A stretch of 64,000 nt of DNA from positions 248,001 through 312,000 of the forward strand of contig QNQO01000551.1 in assembly GCA_003290165.1 (NCBI GenBank), read 5' to 3'. The position numbers and the translations under genes were made by a program. Below, piece after piece: positions 12,450 to 25,400 of this stretch (positions are counted from its first letter, which is position 1; every line of letters starts with the position of its first letter). The stretch comes from Berberis thunbergii. Lineage: Eukaryota; Streptophyta; Magnoliopsida; Ranunculales; Berberidaceae. The notes under the pieces were generated by a model that ran no database searches, had not been told where the DNA came from, and saw nothing but the letters and a program-made list of their open reading frames with translations.

Positions 12450-13099
12450 TGATAGGCCCCCTATTCGTTTTACGTATACTAGAAGGAAGCAAGTAACAGG
12501 GGACTGATGCTGAATGCTGAGTTGCTAATACAAAAGATGCTGAATGCTGTGGAGTTGCTAATGCAGAGTTGCTAATACAAAAGATACTGAATGCTGCTGA
12601 GTTGCTAATGCTGAATGTGAATGCTGAGTTGCTAATGTGAATGCTGAAATAAAAGATGCTGAGAGGCTGAAATAAAAGATGCTGAATCAAATACTATAAA
12701 TAGAGGTGGAATAGAGAATAGGATTCATTCATTGAGAATTGTAAAATGTACAATTGAGCTTTAGCTCATAGGAGAGTAGAGCCTCTCGAATAGCTCTAAA
12801 GGAGAATAGCACTCTCTAAGTCTGCTAATACAATTTGTTTCCTATTTCTCTCAATTCCAGTATTCCTTGTAATTGATACAATTCCTTCTATACAAGAATT
12901 CACTTCATGTGTTGATCTATTCTATAGCTTTTCTTCATACACCACAGTAGAGATTCCTGCTAAGATTGTGAGGTGCATTCATTCATTCTTGATTCTGTCA
13001 GATTAGTTTGCTGCAATTTGTTCCACTTGTGTCAAAGAATCTGGATCCAACTTCTTCTCCAACCTGCAATACAAATCAAGAATAGGTCAGTTTCTATCA
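12450..13099 (+). mobile_element. 650-bp solo LTR with intact TSD
   Basis: Begins TGATAGGCCCC and ends TTTCTATCA, and is flanked on both sides by CAAAA (12445-12449 and 13100-13104), a 5-bp duplication as made by LTR retrotransposons. TATAAATA at 12695-12702 marks the promoter. U3 contains a minisatellite (12508-12690). There is no internal region, so it is a recombined solo LTR. Confidence 0.85.
12508..12690 (+). repeat. minisatellite in solo LTR U3
   Basis: Irregular tandem array of units built from GATGCTGAATGCTGAGTTGC and shorter variants (TGCTGAATG, GAGTTGCTAAT, AATAAAAGATGC). It sits directly upstream of the LTR TATA box, where repeated enhancer-like units are common in LTRs. Confidence 0.75.
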
Positions 13100-13364
13100 C
13101 AAAACAATAGCATTCTTTTGTTGTGGTTTATACTGAAACGTTATCTGAAAAAATCCAGCTTATCAAGAATAAGCTGAGGAAGCTTTTGCTGAAAATTGGG
13201 CAAGGTCCACACTATATACCAAGAAAGAACCAATGAAAGTATTTTTAAAATAAAAAATACGAGCAATCAAATTGAATAAAAACTACAATGACGGAATTAG
13301 GAGTGCACATCAGATCAATGGTGGGGAATATTTTCTTCCACACGCATGTGAAAGCACTTCAATC

Positions 13365-13908
13365 CAAGGATCATGATTTCACGAAATTATGCAAAATTTC
13401 ACAGAAATTTTCGTTTTTTTTTAAATTACGGAAAGAAAAATGGCAAAAAAAAAAAAAAAAAAATTCGAGGGTTTTTTAAAAAAAAATTGAGGTTTTTTTC
13501 TTAAATTTTGGGGTTTCTTTTTTTGTAAAAATACAAAATCAGCTACTAAAATTTATATTTTTTCGAAAAATTTCTAAATTTTGAGTTTTTTTTTTTTCTT
13601 CTAATTATCATTCATTCTAATTGATTTTTTAAATTGCCCCATAGTTTTCTAATTATCACGTATTCTACTTATATATTGATTTTTTGAACTACCCCTTGAT
13701 TTTATAATTATAGGCACTTTAAGTTTCATTTAATGTGTTTAATACATTTATTTACTTGCATATTATTTTTTCACATATTTAATATACCCTCAAAATTCAT
13801 TATATATTTCATTTATCCTCGAAATTTTTACGTTTTTTATTTACACACCAAAATATTTCTTAAAATCAAGAAACAAAATTAACTCGAAAAACGAAATCAC
13901 AATCCTTG
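13365..13908. mobile_element. hAT-type MITE, family A, copy 1
   Basis: Terminal inverted repeats are CAAGGATCATGATTT and the complement of CAAGGATTGTGATTT. The 8-bp flanking duplications are cttcaatc (13357-13364) and cttctatc (13909-13916), with one mismatch. The AT-rich interior of 544 bp aligns throughout with 25778-26295. No coding capacity. Confidence 0.88.
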
Positions 13909-14029
13909 CTTCTATCACCATTTTTTCCAAAATGATGCCGGTATAGATTCTTTGGTACTGAACTTGATTGTTGAGTTTTACGATCTAAATAGCAGCATTG
14001 GGACTTTTACACCAGCAAACTGAGATGTC

Positions 14030-14640
14030 ATTAATATGCTCATTCACTTGGCACGTCAATTTCAAAATGGCTAAAATTCAAATCTATATTACAATTCAGA
14101 ATGGTGTTTTACTATTCATTGCTTACTATGACAAACTTGAAGATTGAAGATAAATATGGCTAGGATTGAAAGTTGGGAAATGTGTTGAGAGTTGGGATTT
14201 GTTTAGTATTATTGTATGTTTGTAAATAAATAAAAAATTGTGAAAAAAGTTGGTAGAATATACATGAGGTGGAGATAGAAATTAGTGTATTTTTTTTTTA
14301 TAATGAAAATTATCATGACTATTTATGTAGTTGTCGGATTTATGTAATATTGGTAATGTTGAAATGCATTTTTGAAGATATTCACAACAAAACCAATGAT
14401 CAATTCAAACGCTAAAATTTTAAACATATATATTTTATATTAAAAACTTCTAATGTATTTCACGCTGTTAGTATTTTTCAATTTCAATATCATACCAGGA
14501 AAAAAATTGAGAAGGACATCTTAGTGCACATTTAAGGAAAAACCTTAAATTCATGTTTTGGCAAATTCAAAATTTGGGGGAGAACTCATTCTCAACGTTT
14601 GAATTCTTTTCCCAGCAGATTCAAATTTTAGTGTGAGTCT
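14030..14640 (+). repeat. diverged repeat, partner of 15640-16260
   Basis: Several phrases recur in the same orientation near 15690-16260, including the GTGTTTTACTATTCATT line (14104 and 16138), GGCTAGGATTGAAAGTTG and the TAGTATTTTTCAATTT phrase. The order of the shared blocks is partly rearranged. It is an old dispersed or duplicated repeat of unknown class with no gene in it. Confidence 0.5.
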
Positions 14641-14661
14641 AACCTTAAAGTTTATAGTATG

Positions 14662-15599
14662 TAAGGGTGGGTATCCCATCCCGCGATCCTGATCCCATCT
14701 CGATCCCGTCCCGTCCCGATTTTTTTTTGTGTCTTAATGGGATTGAATAATTTCATCCCGATTTCGTCCCGTCCTGTTCTAGAATGGGATGGGATGTGAT
14801 GAAGATTTTCAATCCCGCCAATCCCGTCCCGTCCCGAGCTATCTTTTTAATATTTATTATTAATATTTTATTTATTTATTTATTTATTTGTATTCATATA
14901 AACTTACAGATGACTGACAGAAACTCATGGTGTTTGCAATGGTAACAGAAATGTTACTTTAAGAAATAAATATTCATTAAGCAAGAGAAAGATAGCATGT
15001 TGTTGCTTGGATTCCCAATAAAAGTTACTCCAATTATTGATAATACCCAGGTGAAGATGAAAAATGACAATTAAATGAGTAATTCATATTCAGAAGGGAA
15101 CATTCGGGGGTGGAGCCAAGAATTTGAGATGCCCCGGACTGTAAAAATACATTTTTTTTAATTACAATATATGTATTGTTGGTAAACCATTATGAATATG
15201 TTAGAGCATCACCAATAGGTCTATATTTCTTCCCTAACAAAAGATAATGTCATTTTGTCAAGGAACCATGAATTTTGTTTTTCACAGTAATGAAATTGTA
15301 CAATCAGTTGAGAGGCCATCACAGCGACACAATACTCTTAGTGGGTCCAATTTATCATGTCATTTTCTAAAAGTCAAGCCCACTCAACTTCATTGTTAGG
15401 GGATTTAGTGGCTACCCTTATATTTGCATGCTACATCTATATCTAATTATAAGAAAGTTATTTTTCACGCTCTTATATGATGATAATCTTCGTGGCAGTC
15501 ACAGGTAGCACGCTGATTCCGTCCCGTCCCGATCCCGTATGAACGAGATGGGATAGGGATGGGTATATCTCGTCCCATCCCGTCCCGTGCCCACCCCTA
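14662..15599. mobile_element. hAT-type MITE, family B, copy 1
   Basis: The 938-bp element has termini TAAGGGTGGGTA and the complement of TAGGGGTGGGCA, flanked by perfect 8-bp duplications atagtatg (14654-14661 and 15600-15607). Both ends carry dense CCCGTCCC/GGGATGGG motifs facing each other. The middle is AT-rich and non-coding. A second copy is at 32729-33347. Confidence 0.88.
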
Positions 15600-15639
15600 A
15601 TAGTATGTATAACCCTTAGAGTAAATTTGCACTTCAAAA

Positions 15640-16260
15640 CTGATTGAGGGCAAGAGTGGGGATGGTGGCAGGTGTGTTTAGGATAGATATGATATTCAGC
15701 TAAATTTTTTAAAATATATATATTTTATTATTTAAAACGTCTAATACATTTGATATTGTGAGTATTTTTCAATTTTTTCAACGGAATGAAAATGACTTCT
15801 CAAGGCATTTTCAAACAAAGAACTCGAATTTCAACAAAACCAAATGATCAATACAATCCCTAAATATATATTTTAAAATTTTAGGTGATCGTTTTGATTA
15901 AAATCAGAATGGTGTTTGGTGTTGGAGATAAAAGACGGCTAAAATTTATCCAAATATAAGAATATACAGATCGTATAAAACCTTAAACACCAATAGTGCA
16001 TGTGTTTGGTTCATATACCCAACATTTTGATATTTATTTATCTTGATATTTAAAGTAGAATAAATTTTATTTACCATGTTAAACTTTTATCGTGCCAATA
16101 GTACGGAGAATACTCTAGCCTATCTTACAATTCACATAGGTGTTTTACTATTCATTACTGACTGGGACAAACATCAAATGAGAATTGGAGATAAAAGGGG
16201 GGCTAGGATTGAAAGTTGAGAAGAAATGTTGAGGGTTGAAATTCATTCTCCTCTACAATG
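15640..16260 (+). repeat. diverged repeat, partner of 14030-14640
   Basis: Shares blocks with the segment on the other side of the family B MITE, as described there. AT-rich, no coding sequence, class unknown. Confidence 0.45.
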
Positions 16261-16301
16261 ACATGTTTATAAATATAAAACATGTAGAAGGACAAAGTAT
16301 A

Positions 16302-16413
16302 ATATGTATCAAAGAAACGGACGAACATTTTATTGAACATTTCATGCTCAAGTATCATATGTTTCAAAGAAATGGACAAACATTTTATTGAACATTCAAA
16401 CAAAGATTCTAAA
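16302..16413 (+). repeat. tandem duplication, period about 56 bp
   Basis: ATATGTATCAAAGAAACGGA and the sequence following it to TTTATTGAACATT recurs 56 bp downstream with a few substitutions (second unit from about 16358). Intergenic, function unknown. The rest of 16414-17013 is AT-rich, includes the likely WRAP73 3' UTR and holds no other feature I can recognise. Confidence 0.65.
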
Positions 16414-17013
16414 CATTCAATCGATTTTAATTTTAACCGAGTTTGACTCTAAAAAATTTAGTATTATAAAATATGATATTTTTATGAAACTGATTAAAGG
16501 CAATGGTGGGGATGGTGATGTGGGTATTCAATGTATGATAATTAACAGTAAAAATAAATAAGCATATGTGAAGTGCCAACGGCTCGGGTAATATGCTAGT
16601 TTTAAACATTTTAGCTTTGTGTAAAGTTGGAATCCCATCAGTTTCAATTAACAAAACTACACAATAGATGATACCACAAGAATATTGTTCATTGATACCA
16701 TAAAAAATCGGAAAACATCATTAAAAAAAAATCTGCCAGGTAATGCATAAAGCTGTATTTATCATGAAAGTCTCATGAATTGCAATATCTTGGTTACTTA
16801 AAAATAGTTAAGCAGATGAAGCACAATTAGACTGCAATTAGTTGCATTGGAAACAATTTTAGATTACCATAAATCACCAACACCTCGTGCTTCACAGCAT
16901 TTTTACCTTGAATCTTGTTTATACTTGGAGCATTACAACATTGTGGCAAAAGTACACTAAATTACAAAGCAAGTAGTCATGCTGCCACAAAAGGTTTGGA
17001 ACGGGAACAAACT

Positions 17014-19424
17014 TCATTCATCTGAGGTATCTCCATCAGAATCTGGCAATAACGGCACTGCTGCACAGCAAAATGACTCCCGGTCCTTGAGAAAGAGGCA
17101 ACTTCCATCTGAATTCCATTTGAGATCAGTAATCGTAAACTGTGGCAATGGAATACTCACACAGTAGGCACCGGAAGCAGTCCACATGTACAAGTGAGAG
17201 CTACCAGTACACAGAACGAGACGTGCACATGTTGGATCCCATGCTGCAGCACGTATTGGCTCCTTTTGCACCAAAATTGCAGCAACCTCTAGGTGGCGCA
17301 TGTCCCAGACCCAAAGAATGGTTGGCATACTGTCATTACGAGTGAATAGATATTGGCTATCCTTACTCCAGGATATTAGACCTGTCAATCATAAATCTTC
17401 CCAATTTCATCCTAAATAGTTGTTATGAGGGAACTAGGGTTCCTGAGAGATTTAAATGGAAATTCTTAACTCAATGGATATGTAATATTGTCGTAAGTTC
17501 ATTCACAATATTACATAGGATACTCACTTCCTGTTACAGATAAAATATTAGTAGCAGCAACAATAACAAATAAGGTTCATGATCTCACCAATGCCTTGTT
17601 TAGGGTTTGGTTTGTCTATTGGAGGCTTCTGACAAGGCAAGCTAATGGGTACCTCCACAACTTTGTACCTAACTCTAGATGGACCCTCTGGAGGGTTTTC
17701 TGAAACACAAGAACAACATAAAAACATTAAACATAGGGAGACTTAATAAGTGAGTCAACCAGGACATAATTACAACTGAATTGAGAGAAAAATTCATATA
17801 TCGTGCTAATTCGCATGCAAGTACGAGTGTACAACTACAAAAGACTTGCATGAGTGAATGATAGTGTCAAAGAACAGAAATTCCATCATGATTAATGGCC
17901 TCAATCATCACTAATTTGGAAATATTATTGAGGCCGACATAAGTTTAATTTCATTCCTCCCACTTGTTTAAAAAATCAACTAGTCTTTCTATAGTAATCT
18001 GAATTTGAAAGTAGTTATGGGTAACACTTTAATGGACTTGGATGATTTGCAAAAGAGGCAACCAGGAAGTGCAACATTTCTTTGGAACCCATAATTGCAT
18101 GAATTTATCTTCCACTGGAAAAACTCAAATGTGGACTTCTAAATAGAAACGATCCTCTTACCATCACTTTTCAATAATTTGATTTGGAAAAGAAAACCCA
18201 ACTTATAACTTACTAATACCATGATAAGTGATGATTTTTTTAAGGGTCGGCAGGGTTTTTATTGGAGCCCGAACCATTAAATGCCTTTTGCAGGTTTGAA
18301 CCGCGGACTTGTGGTACCATCCACCGCAAATCTTACTAGATAGTTAGCACCCGTTGGCAATGATGAGTATGTTTTTCTTTACAGTGTCTTTCACTCAACT
18401 TGTTCCCTTGAAACTTTATCTTATGTTATAAAATTCCATCAAGTAAAATCCTGGAATATACAAAGGTTATGGCCATGCTAATGGAATTAAGAAGCATGTA
18501 AAATATGAGCTGGAAACAGAACAAGGCATATGAGAGACCAATTATCCTAAAAGGTCATGTTGAGATCTTTGGATGATAGATACTTGAGACCTCGGCGTTG
18601 TTTGTGCTTTATTAAACAAATTAAAGAATTGGATACAGCTGAAAACAAAGTTTAAAGTGATTGATTAATGAAAAATAATTTATCAAGTTAATATTTCTTA
18701 CCAGAATTCTCTTGAATGAACCCATCAGTCAGACATAAACCTGACATATCAAATTGCAAAGGTTCATCAACCTCCTGGAAATTTTGAGGGATGTATTTCA
18801 GGTGAAAGTGATCCAGTGGGATGCCTAATTACAAAGTCAGATGAAATTAAGTTTTACGCACCTTGAAAACAGTGGCACTGCAAGGGCTGCGCACATTTGA
18901 GAGATGCATGAACTCCGCAAACATTTTCCATGTGAGGTGATTCAGAACCCTTAACATCTGGTCATAACTACCCACCGCAAGATACTGACCGCATGGAGAC
19001 CATGCAACACTTTTTACACCCAATCCACTTTCATATGCTAGATATTTAAATAGGCACCTTCCATCGGGAGAATATATCAGAACCTGTATTAAAAGATTAT
19101 ACATGACAAATGTGAAAATCATTTTCATAAACACCACCCTCCCAATTTCTAATTTTCTATTGCATTGTGATAAAGTCACCGATGGTTTATAGATAAAACT
19201 CTATACATCAAGACATTATACATACATGCGCACATATCGTTTTTCACATGAACTTACATATGAGGTTAATGATTAAATTGTAACATTTATTGGTTGGAAA
19301 GTAGTGAGTTCTTCATGTTATATGTTGGCCTTTATAGAAGGACAGGAACGGTGTGAGTTCCTCATGTTATATGCGGGCCTTTATGGAAGGAGAGAAATGT
19401 AAATATCTTCCAAAGGAAAGATCC

Positions 19425-19459
<35 letters not shown>

Positions 19460-22400
19460 CTTGGATCTATCAATGAGTTGTAGGGGGTTGAAACATAACC
19501 TGGAATATATTTGGATGATATCCCCTTAAATGTTTTTAGAACAAATGTCAGGATGGTACCCGTTAGAAACTTAAATACAAAAAAAAAAGGATCAGAAAAT
19601 TTTTATTGTTCAATTTGGTACCTGTCCACATGCAAACCGTGGCATGTGAGGAGCACAGGCCACCCTGAAACTCTACAAATCAAGGTTTTGACAGCCGGAG
19701 ATGGGGGTCGAGAGCCGTCGCTGGTGAGTGTTGGTGGTTGAACCATGAAGAAGGCCAAAACTAGGATTTAGGGTGGTGGTGGTGGCCCACTAGCGCAGAC
19801 CTAACTTTATATAAGGAGTCAAAGGTGGGGCGGCCATCGGTAGTTGATAGTGGTGGCATCTGAGTGTTGGTGAAAATGAGATGAGAAAGGGAAAGAAGAA
19901 AAAACTCAAGTGCCTAGGGTTTTAAAATATTTGAATTTCAAGTACGGAACAGTAAATAAGTTTTTTTGGGTACTAAACCCGAAGAAATAATAATTTTAGG
20001 TACCATTCTGTACTTTTCTAATGTTTTTATGTTACACTAATAAAATTTTCTCAAATTGTTGCTCGACTTATTTCGTATTTTTAACACCTGTGATTGGGAT
20101 AGGTTATTGTCTCTCTCCCCCACCCCAGTAAGATTCAACATTACTAAAAGAGGAGGAAGTGACAAAGGCAGGCTCATATCAAAACTAAGGCCACTCAGCA
20201 ATGGAACTCCAATCAATATACTAGTAGATGCTCCGTGCCAAGCAAAGCCTACAATTTCTAATACAAAACCATCAACGCTCAAGTTTTGTTGCTAACTACT
20301 TGATTGTTTCTTCCTACTGTAAATACCAACGAAAAGAATATGTAGGACCCTCCACAATGCTTTCCTATAGAAGATACATGATGTTGAGTACTTGACTGCT
20401 CCCAACTACATAAGAGAGCTTGCATGTGGCCAGAATGATCCCAGATGCATGAAACAATAACATAAGATGATATCAAATCTTCCAAGCACAATGAAAATGA
20501 AGGAATAGGGGTGCTCCTTTCTCAGCATCAGGCCCACAAAACACACAAGTAGGTTTGCACTCCTATACGAAAGAGGATATCCCTAGTAGGTCACGCATCA
20601 TACCCAAATGAAGAAAGACTAGGCAAAATCTCTTTCGTCCATACCCTTGTCACCGGAAAGTCTGAAAAGCTGTCATACAAAAGCTTAGAAACATAGAGAT
20701 AATCAAGAATCCTTCATATCCAACTTCCTAACCATCTATTCAGAAAATCCTTGAGAGCAATATCATTAAACAAAGCCAAGAGAACCAAAATCTCATTCAT
20801 TAATTTCTCCCATGGCAACTTCCAAAACTGGTAATCCCAAGAAGTGGATTCACCATCTACCCTAGAAAAATCCATGACCAAATCATTCTTCTTGACACAA
20901 AGAGCACAAAGTCCTGGGGATCGATTTCAGCGGATTTCCTCACCAACCAACACTTCATCCCAAACTTTAATTTGTCCCCTTTTCCCATCACTTCAACCAC
21001 TTCCAAAACAGAAGCCATGAAATTGACCAAACTATTGAAATTTGTCTGTACAAAACTTAACAAATACTTTGTCTCCTCTCCCATTTTGCGACGTCAGCAA
21101 TTAGAACTCAAAATGATTTCTCCCTTCAGTGAATGATAATGGTGAAGAAAATGGGATCACAGATGGCGAACACATGATAGCCATAAGCTAATAACATTTC
21201 TTATCAACTTCTATACAAGAAATGAGGTGATTCACTGATTGCAAACGATCCAATAGATTCCAGACAAAAAACAACACGGCTGGAGTCACTGATATGTATA
21301 TTGGATTTTCTAGGGCCTTCGACACAGTAAGTTGGTCATTCATTGAATATATGTTAACAAGATGTGGTTTGAAGCTAAATGGGTTTGGTGCAGCGTCATG
21401 ACTTTAATTAAAACAACGTCGTTCTCTAATCTCTATCAATAATAATGGACTAATGGTAGTCCTGGTAGCTTCCATCAGGCATCTAGAGGAGTATGGAAGG
21501 GTGGCCCTTTGCCCCGAATGGTGTTCTAGTCGATGCTCAGTCTCTTACGAGCATGATTTTAACTGCAGAAAAAGTTCGGATTTTTTTTCTTCTTCTTTTG
21601 GCGGGATTTTGAGTCCCAATTTCCAAGTGGTATCTCCATGTCAATTTTACAATATGCAGATGATATCATTTTGTTTTGTGATGCTACAGAGAGTGAGTTA
21701 AAAACTATTCGATTAATAATTTTGTAGTTTGACATGGTTTCAAGTATTGCAGTCAATTTTTCCAAAACAACTTTACCCCATTGGCAAAGTTGAGCAATTG
21801 GACCAATTAGAAGCTTAACTGATTGCGAGTAGGCTTGCTACCTATGCAATACCAAGCTGTGCTTTTGGGTTTCAAATTCATTGATAGTAGAGCTAACAAG
21901 AACAATGTGGACAAACTTCATAGTAGACTTATCCTGTGGAAACAAAAATGTATCTCCAAAAATGATCAGATTACACTTATTAACCATACTTTTGAAGGGT
22001 TGAATACTTGAATCAGTAGCTAGGCTAAAACGAAAAATAAGGTTCTTCCTTTGCAATTTCACTGAAACCTATGTAACATTGACATCAATACGGGTATCTA
22101 TATCTAACATTGAAGTCCCGGCGACAACACGGGATAAGCTAGGGACATGTCTATACATTTAAGTATTATTTACTTTTAGCAATCAATTTAGACTTATTAG
22201 TCATGTTCATTCATTGAAACTCACGTACTACTAACTTTTTATAATATGCTTGTAATAGTAGTATAGAATAAGAACTTTTCAAAGATAAGTGAAAATTTTG
22301 ATGATCTAAGCATTGAGTGTCCAATGGGAGTATGCGAGTGACGACACGAGTATCCGACACAATACGTCTTGACATGCTTTTTTGTATAACTAGTGTCCTT

Positions 22401-25400
22401 ATTACATAGATTGAAACTAGTGCAAAACAATATGGGATTTTTATAGTGAAAATGGAGAACATTGCAATTAATCTAGTTTTTATCCCATAACCTAATTTGT
22501 CGATGGTTTCAACAATAGTAGTCTTAAATTCCCTTCCAAATTTCAAACAGTCATCTCCTTTATTTGTTCTTTGGGTTGTTAATTTTGTCTTGTTAGATTA
22601 CCAAATGTGTCTGAATAGTATAGGATAGGTTTGGTCAATTTGTCCAGAAATGGAGTTATCACGACAATTCACTCCCCTCAAACAAACTATAAGTGCAATC
22701 ATCATACAAGAGTGTAGATAACCCAAGAGATTGTAATATTTTTCTTACTGTCCAAACACTGACTAATCCAGTAGACAATAAAGTTTTGTAGGAAATGTTA
22801 AAGTTAGCATGTTTAAATACAAAGTTATCTTGTCCAGTTGTCCATCATGAGACTAGGGCAGGCATCTGAAGAGGTGGAGCTTAACTGAGAGTATGCGAAT
22901 ATAGACACACACAATTTCACTTGCCAATCTAGAGAAAATGATGGGAAAAAGTAATAAAACAACAAATGGAGTAGATAGATGAGTTTGGTTTTAATCACTA
23001 AATCATAATAGGAATATAGATTGAATTTAGTTTTAATGGGAAATCATGATAAGAATGAGTTGGAGGATGACATCACAAAATCGAATTCAACTACATACCT
23101 TATATTCCAAAGGAGAATCCCAGATCACTATTGCACTATCGTCTGGTGACCATGCAATATCAGCTAAATCATATGTGTCAACAGAGAAAACACCCATAAT
23201 TTCCCATGAATGACAAGATAGAAGATTGATATAGTCCTTGCAGTCACGCCTCGTGCAAATTGCGGCAAACTTTCCATCTTGGGTAAATGAAACACCCTTA
23301 GCTCCATGTTTTGGCCATTGCACATGTACACAAGCAGTGTTCACAAGCGACCAAACTGTTAGCCTCAGTTGAAAATCTGAAGTGGTCAGAATGTGTCGGC
23401 TATCAGGGCTCCACCTTGCATAAGAAATTCCAGCAGGACCTTCATCAATTTTACAAGTCCATTCAGGCTGGGTCAATGACCATGCTTGTACCATTGGTCT
23501 CTTATGAAGACCACAGAGTATGTATTCAGAATCAAGAGCCCATTCGATGTCACTTATCTTATCCAAGCAAGTAAACAACTGTACTACCTGCAATAACAGG
23601 ATTCAAAGCTCTATGACATGTCACAATCCTAAATATAAAAGATCAAGCACTGATACAAATCGTGAGATTATGTAGAATGAGACACCCACACAAATATAAA
23701 CTTGAATTTTAATTAAAAGGAAAAAGAAAAAGAACAAAATACCCACAACTAAGTGGCAAATGCTTGCACCACTCATAAGAGGAAATCCTCTTAATGTCAC
23801 GTACAAGTGTGATCCTCCCAATAGTATGTGCTTATTTGCATTAAGTAGCAAGTGGCATTAAGCGGTGCTAACAAGCACCTAACCATAATCGGGAATATGC
23901 GGAGTTTGGGAAAGTCACTATCCATGTTAGCTTTGTTAAGAACTATGTCACAAATATGTCAACTAAAAACATATATATATATATATATCAAAAGATGATT
24001 GTTTTATAGGAATACCCAAGGAACGAAAGCAGTTCCTAGAGCTAGAAATATGCTATTGTAAGACTAAAAGTTGAATAAGGTAAATAAGTTGCATGACGAA
24101 GAGTAAAAACTGGGTTAATTATTATTTTAAATGGGCAATATCTAAGTGGTTCCTTCCTAAACTTAAATAATCAACGAAGCCACAAAAAAACTTATTGTTT
24201 GTTTAGTATCTCTTCCACGTGCAACCCATGCGACGTGCTCCTCATGTGCCACCCCAAAACTCAATGGATCATAGCTTTTGTAGAGAGACAGTGTCTCTGG
24301 TGGTGGTGGCAGAGCTTGGAGGTGGTCAGTGGGTGTGGACGTAGCTTCATAAAGGGTTGGTGGTGGCCATCGCTCATCGGTGATGGATTTGGGGGTGGTG
24401 GTGGCAGCAGGTGAGAGATTGGTGATTGTGAAGGAAGGAGGGAGAAGAAGGATTGCAGAAAATGAAAAATAGGAAGAAGAAATGTCACATGCAGGGATTT
24501 CAAGAATGGGTACTGAAAAAAAAATTCTAAATAAGTGAGACTGAGAGTGGTACGTTTTGGGAAATAATTGAGCATTGTCTATTTTTTAAATTATGGAGTT
24601 CAGATCAGGATTCCATATTGATATTTGTGTAAATACTAACAATGAGAAAAGCATAGTAAGATAAAGGGGACTAAACACAATGTACCGACAGAGCACACAG
24701 AGATTATGAACGTAGGAGCAGCAAATTTGCTATTTACTCAAACTAGTCTTTAATCAATGATCCACAACAAGAGTAAATCCACAGTTCTTACAAAGCTGCC
24801 ATTGAACTATTATTATTCCTGGCAGTATGTTGTCATTTGCCTTTAGCTTGATATAAAAATATGTCATCATATGAATAAGCCACTGGATTTTATCTTTCCT
24901 GGGCAACAATACACAATATACATAATTCTTCTGGAAAGCAAAAGCACATATTTGACTGATATTATCACACCATCTTTTGCTTACTCCATGTTTTTATATT
25001 GATATTCTTTCAATGTCATCATTCTTATTGTGTATGCTGACTTTGTATGATATTATCACCTCCACACCAGGGAATGATTTGATGTAGATATGTTGAAATT
25101 GGATATAAATGCAAAGTTACAGAACGTTGTAGGCATGTACAAATGGCTACTACATGTGCGTGTGTGCGTTGAAGATGGGTCATCCATACCAGCATGCATC
25201 ATGATTTTGAAATTCGAAACCCAAATGCAATTGCTTGGTCATGGATCAACTTCAAATGTATGGGATTATAATAAATAAAAATAAAAAACCTTCTCTACAA
25301 AGAATTGGAAGATGGTGGGAGCTTATGTGGGGCAGAACCCAAGATACATTAGCGAGAGTATCAATGATTCACGAGTTTGGGTTGTTCATTCCATCAAATG

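Noticed and set aside
12433..12690. 85-residue - strand frame rich in Ser and Phe
   Set aside because: It is a translation of the TGCTGA minisatellite.
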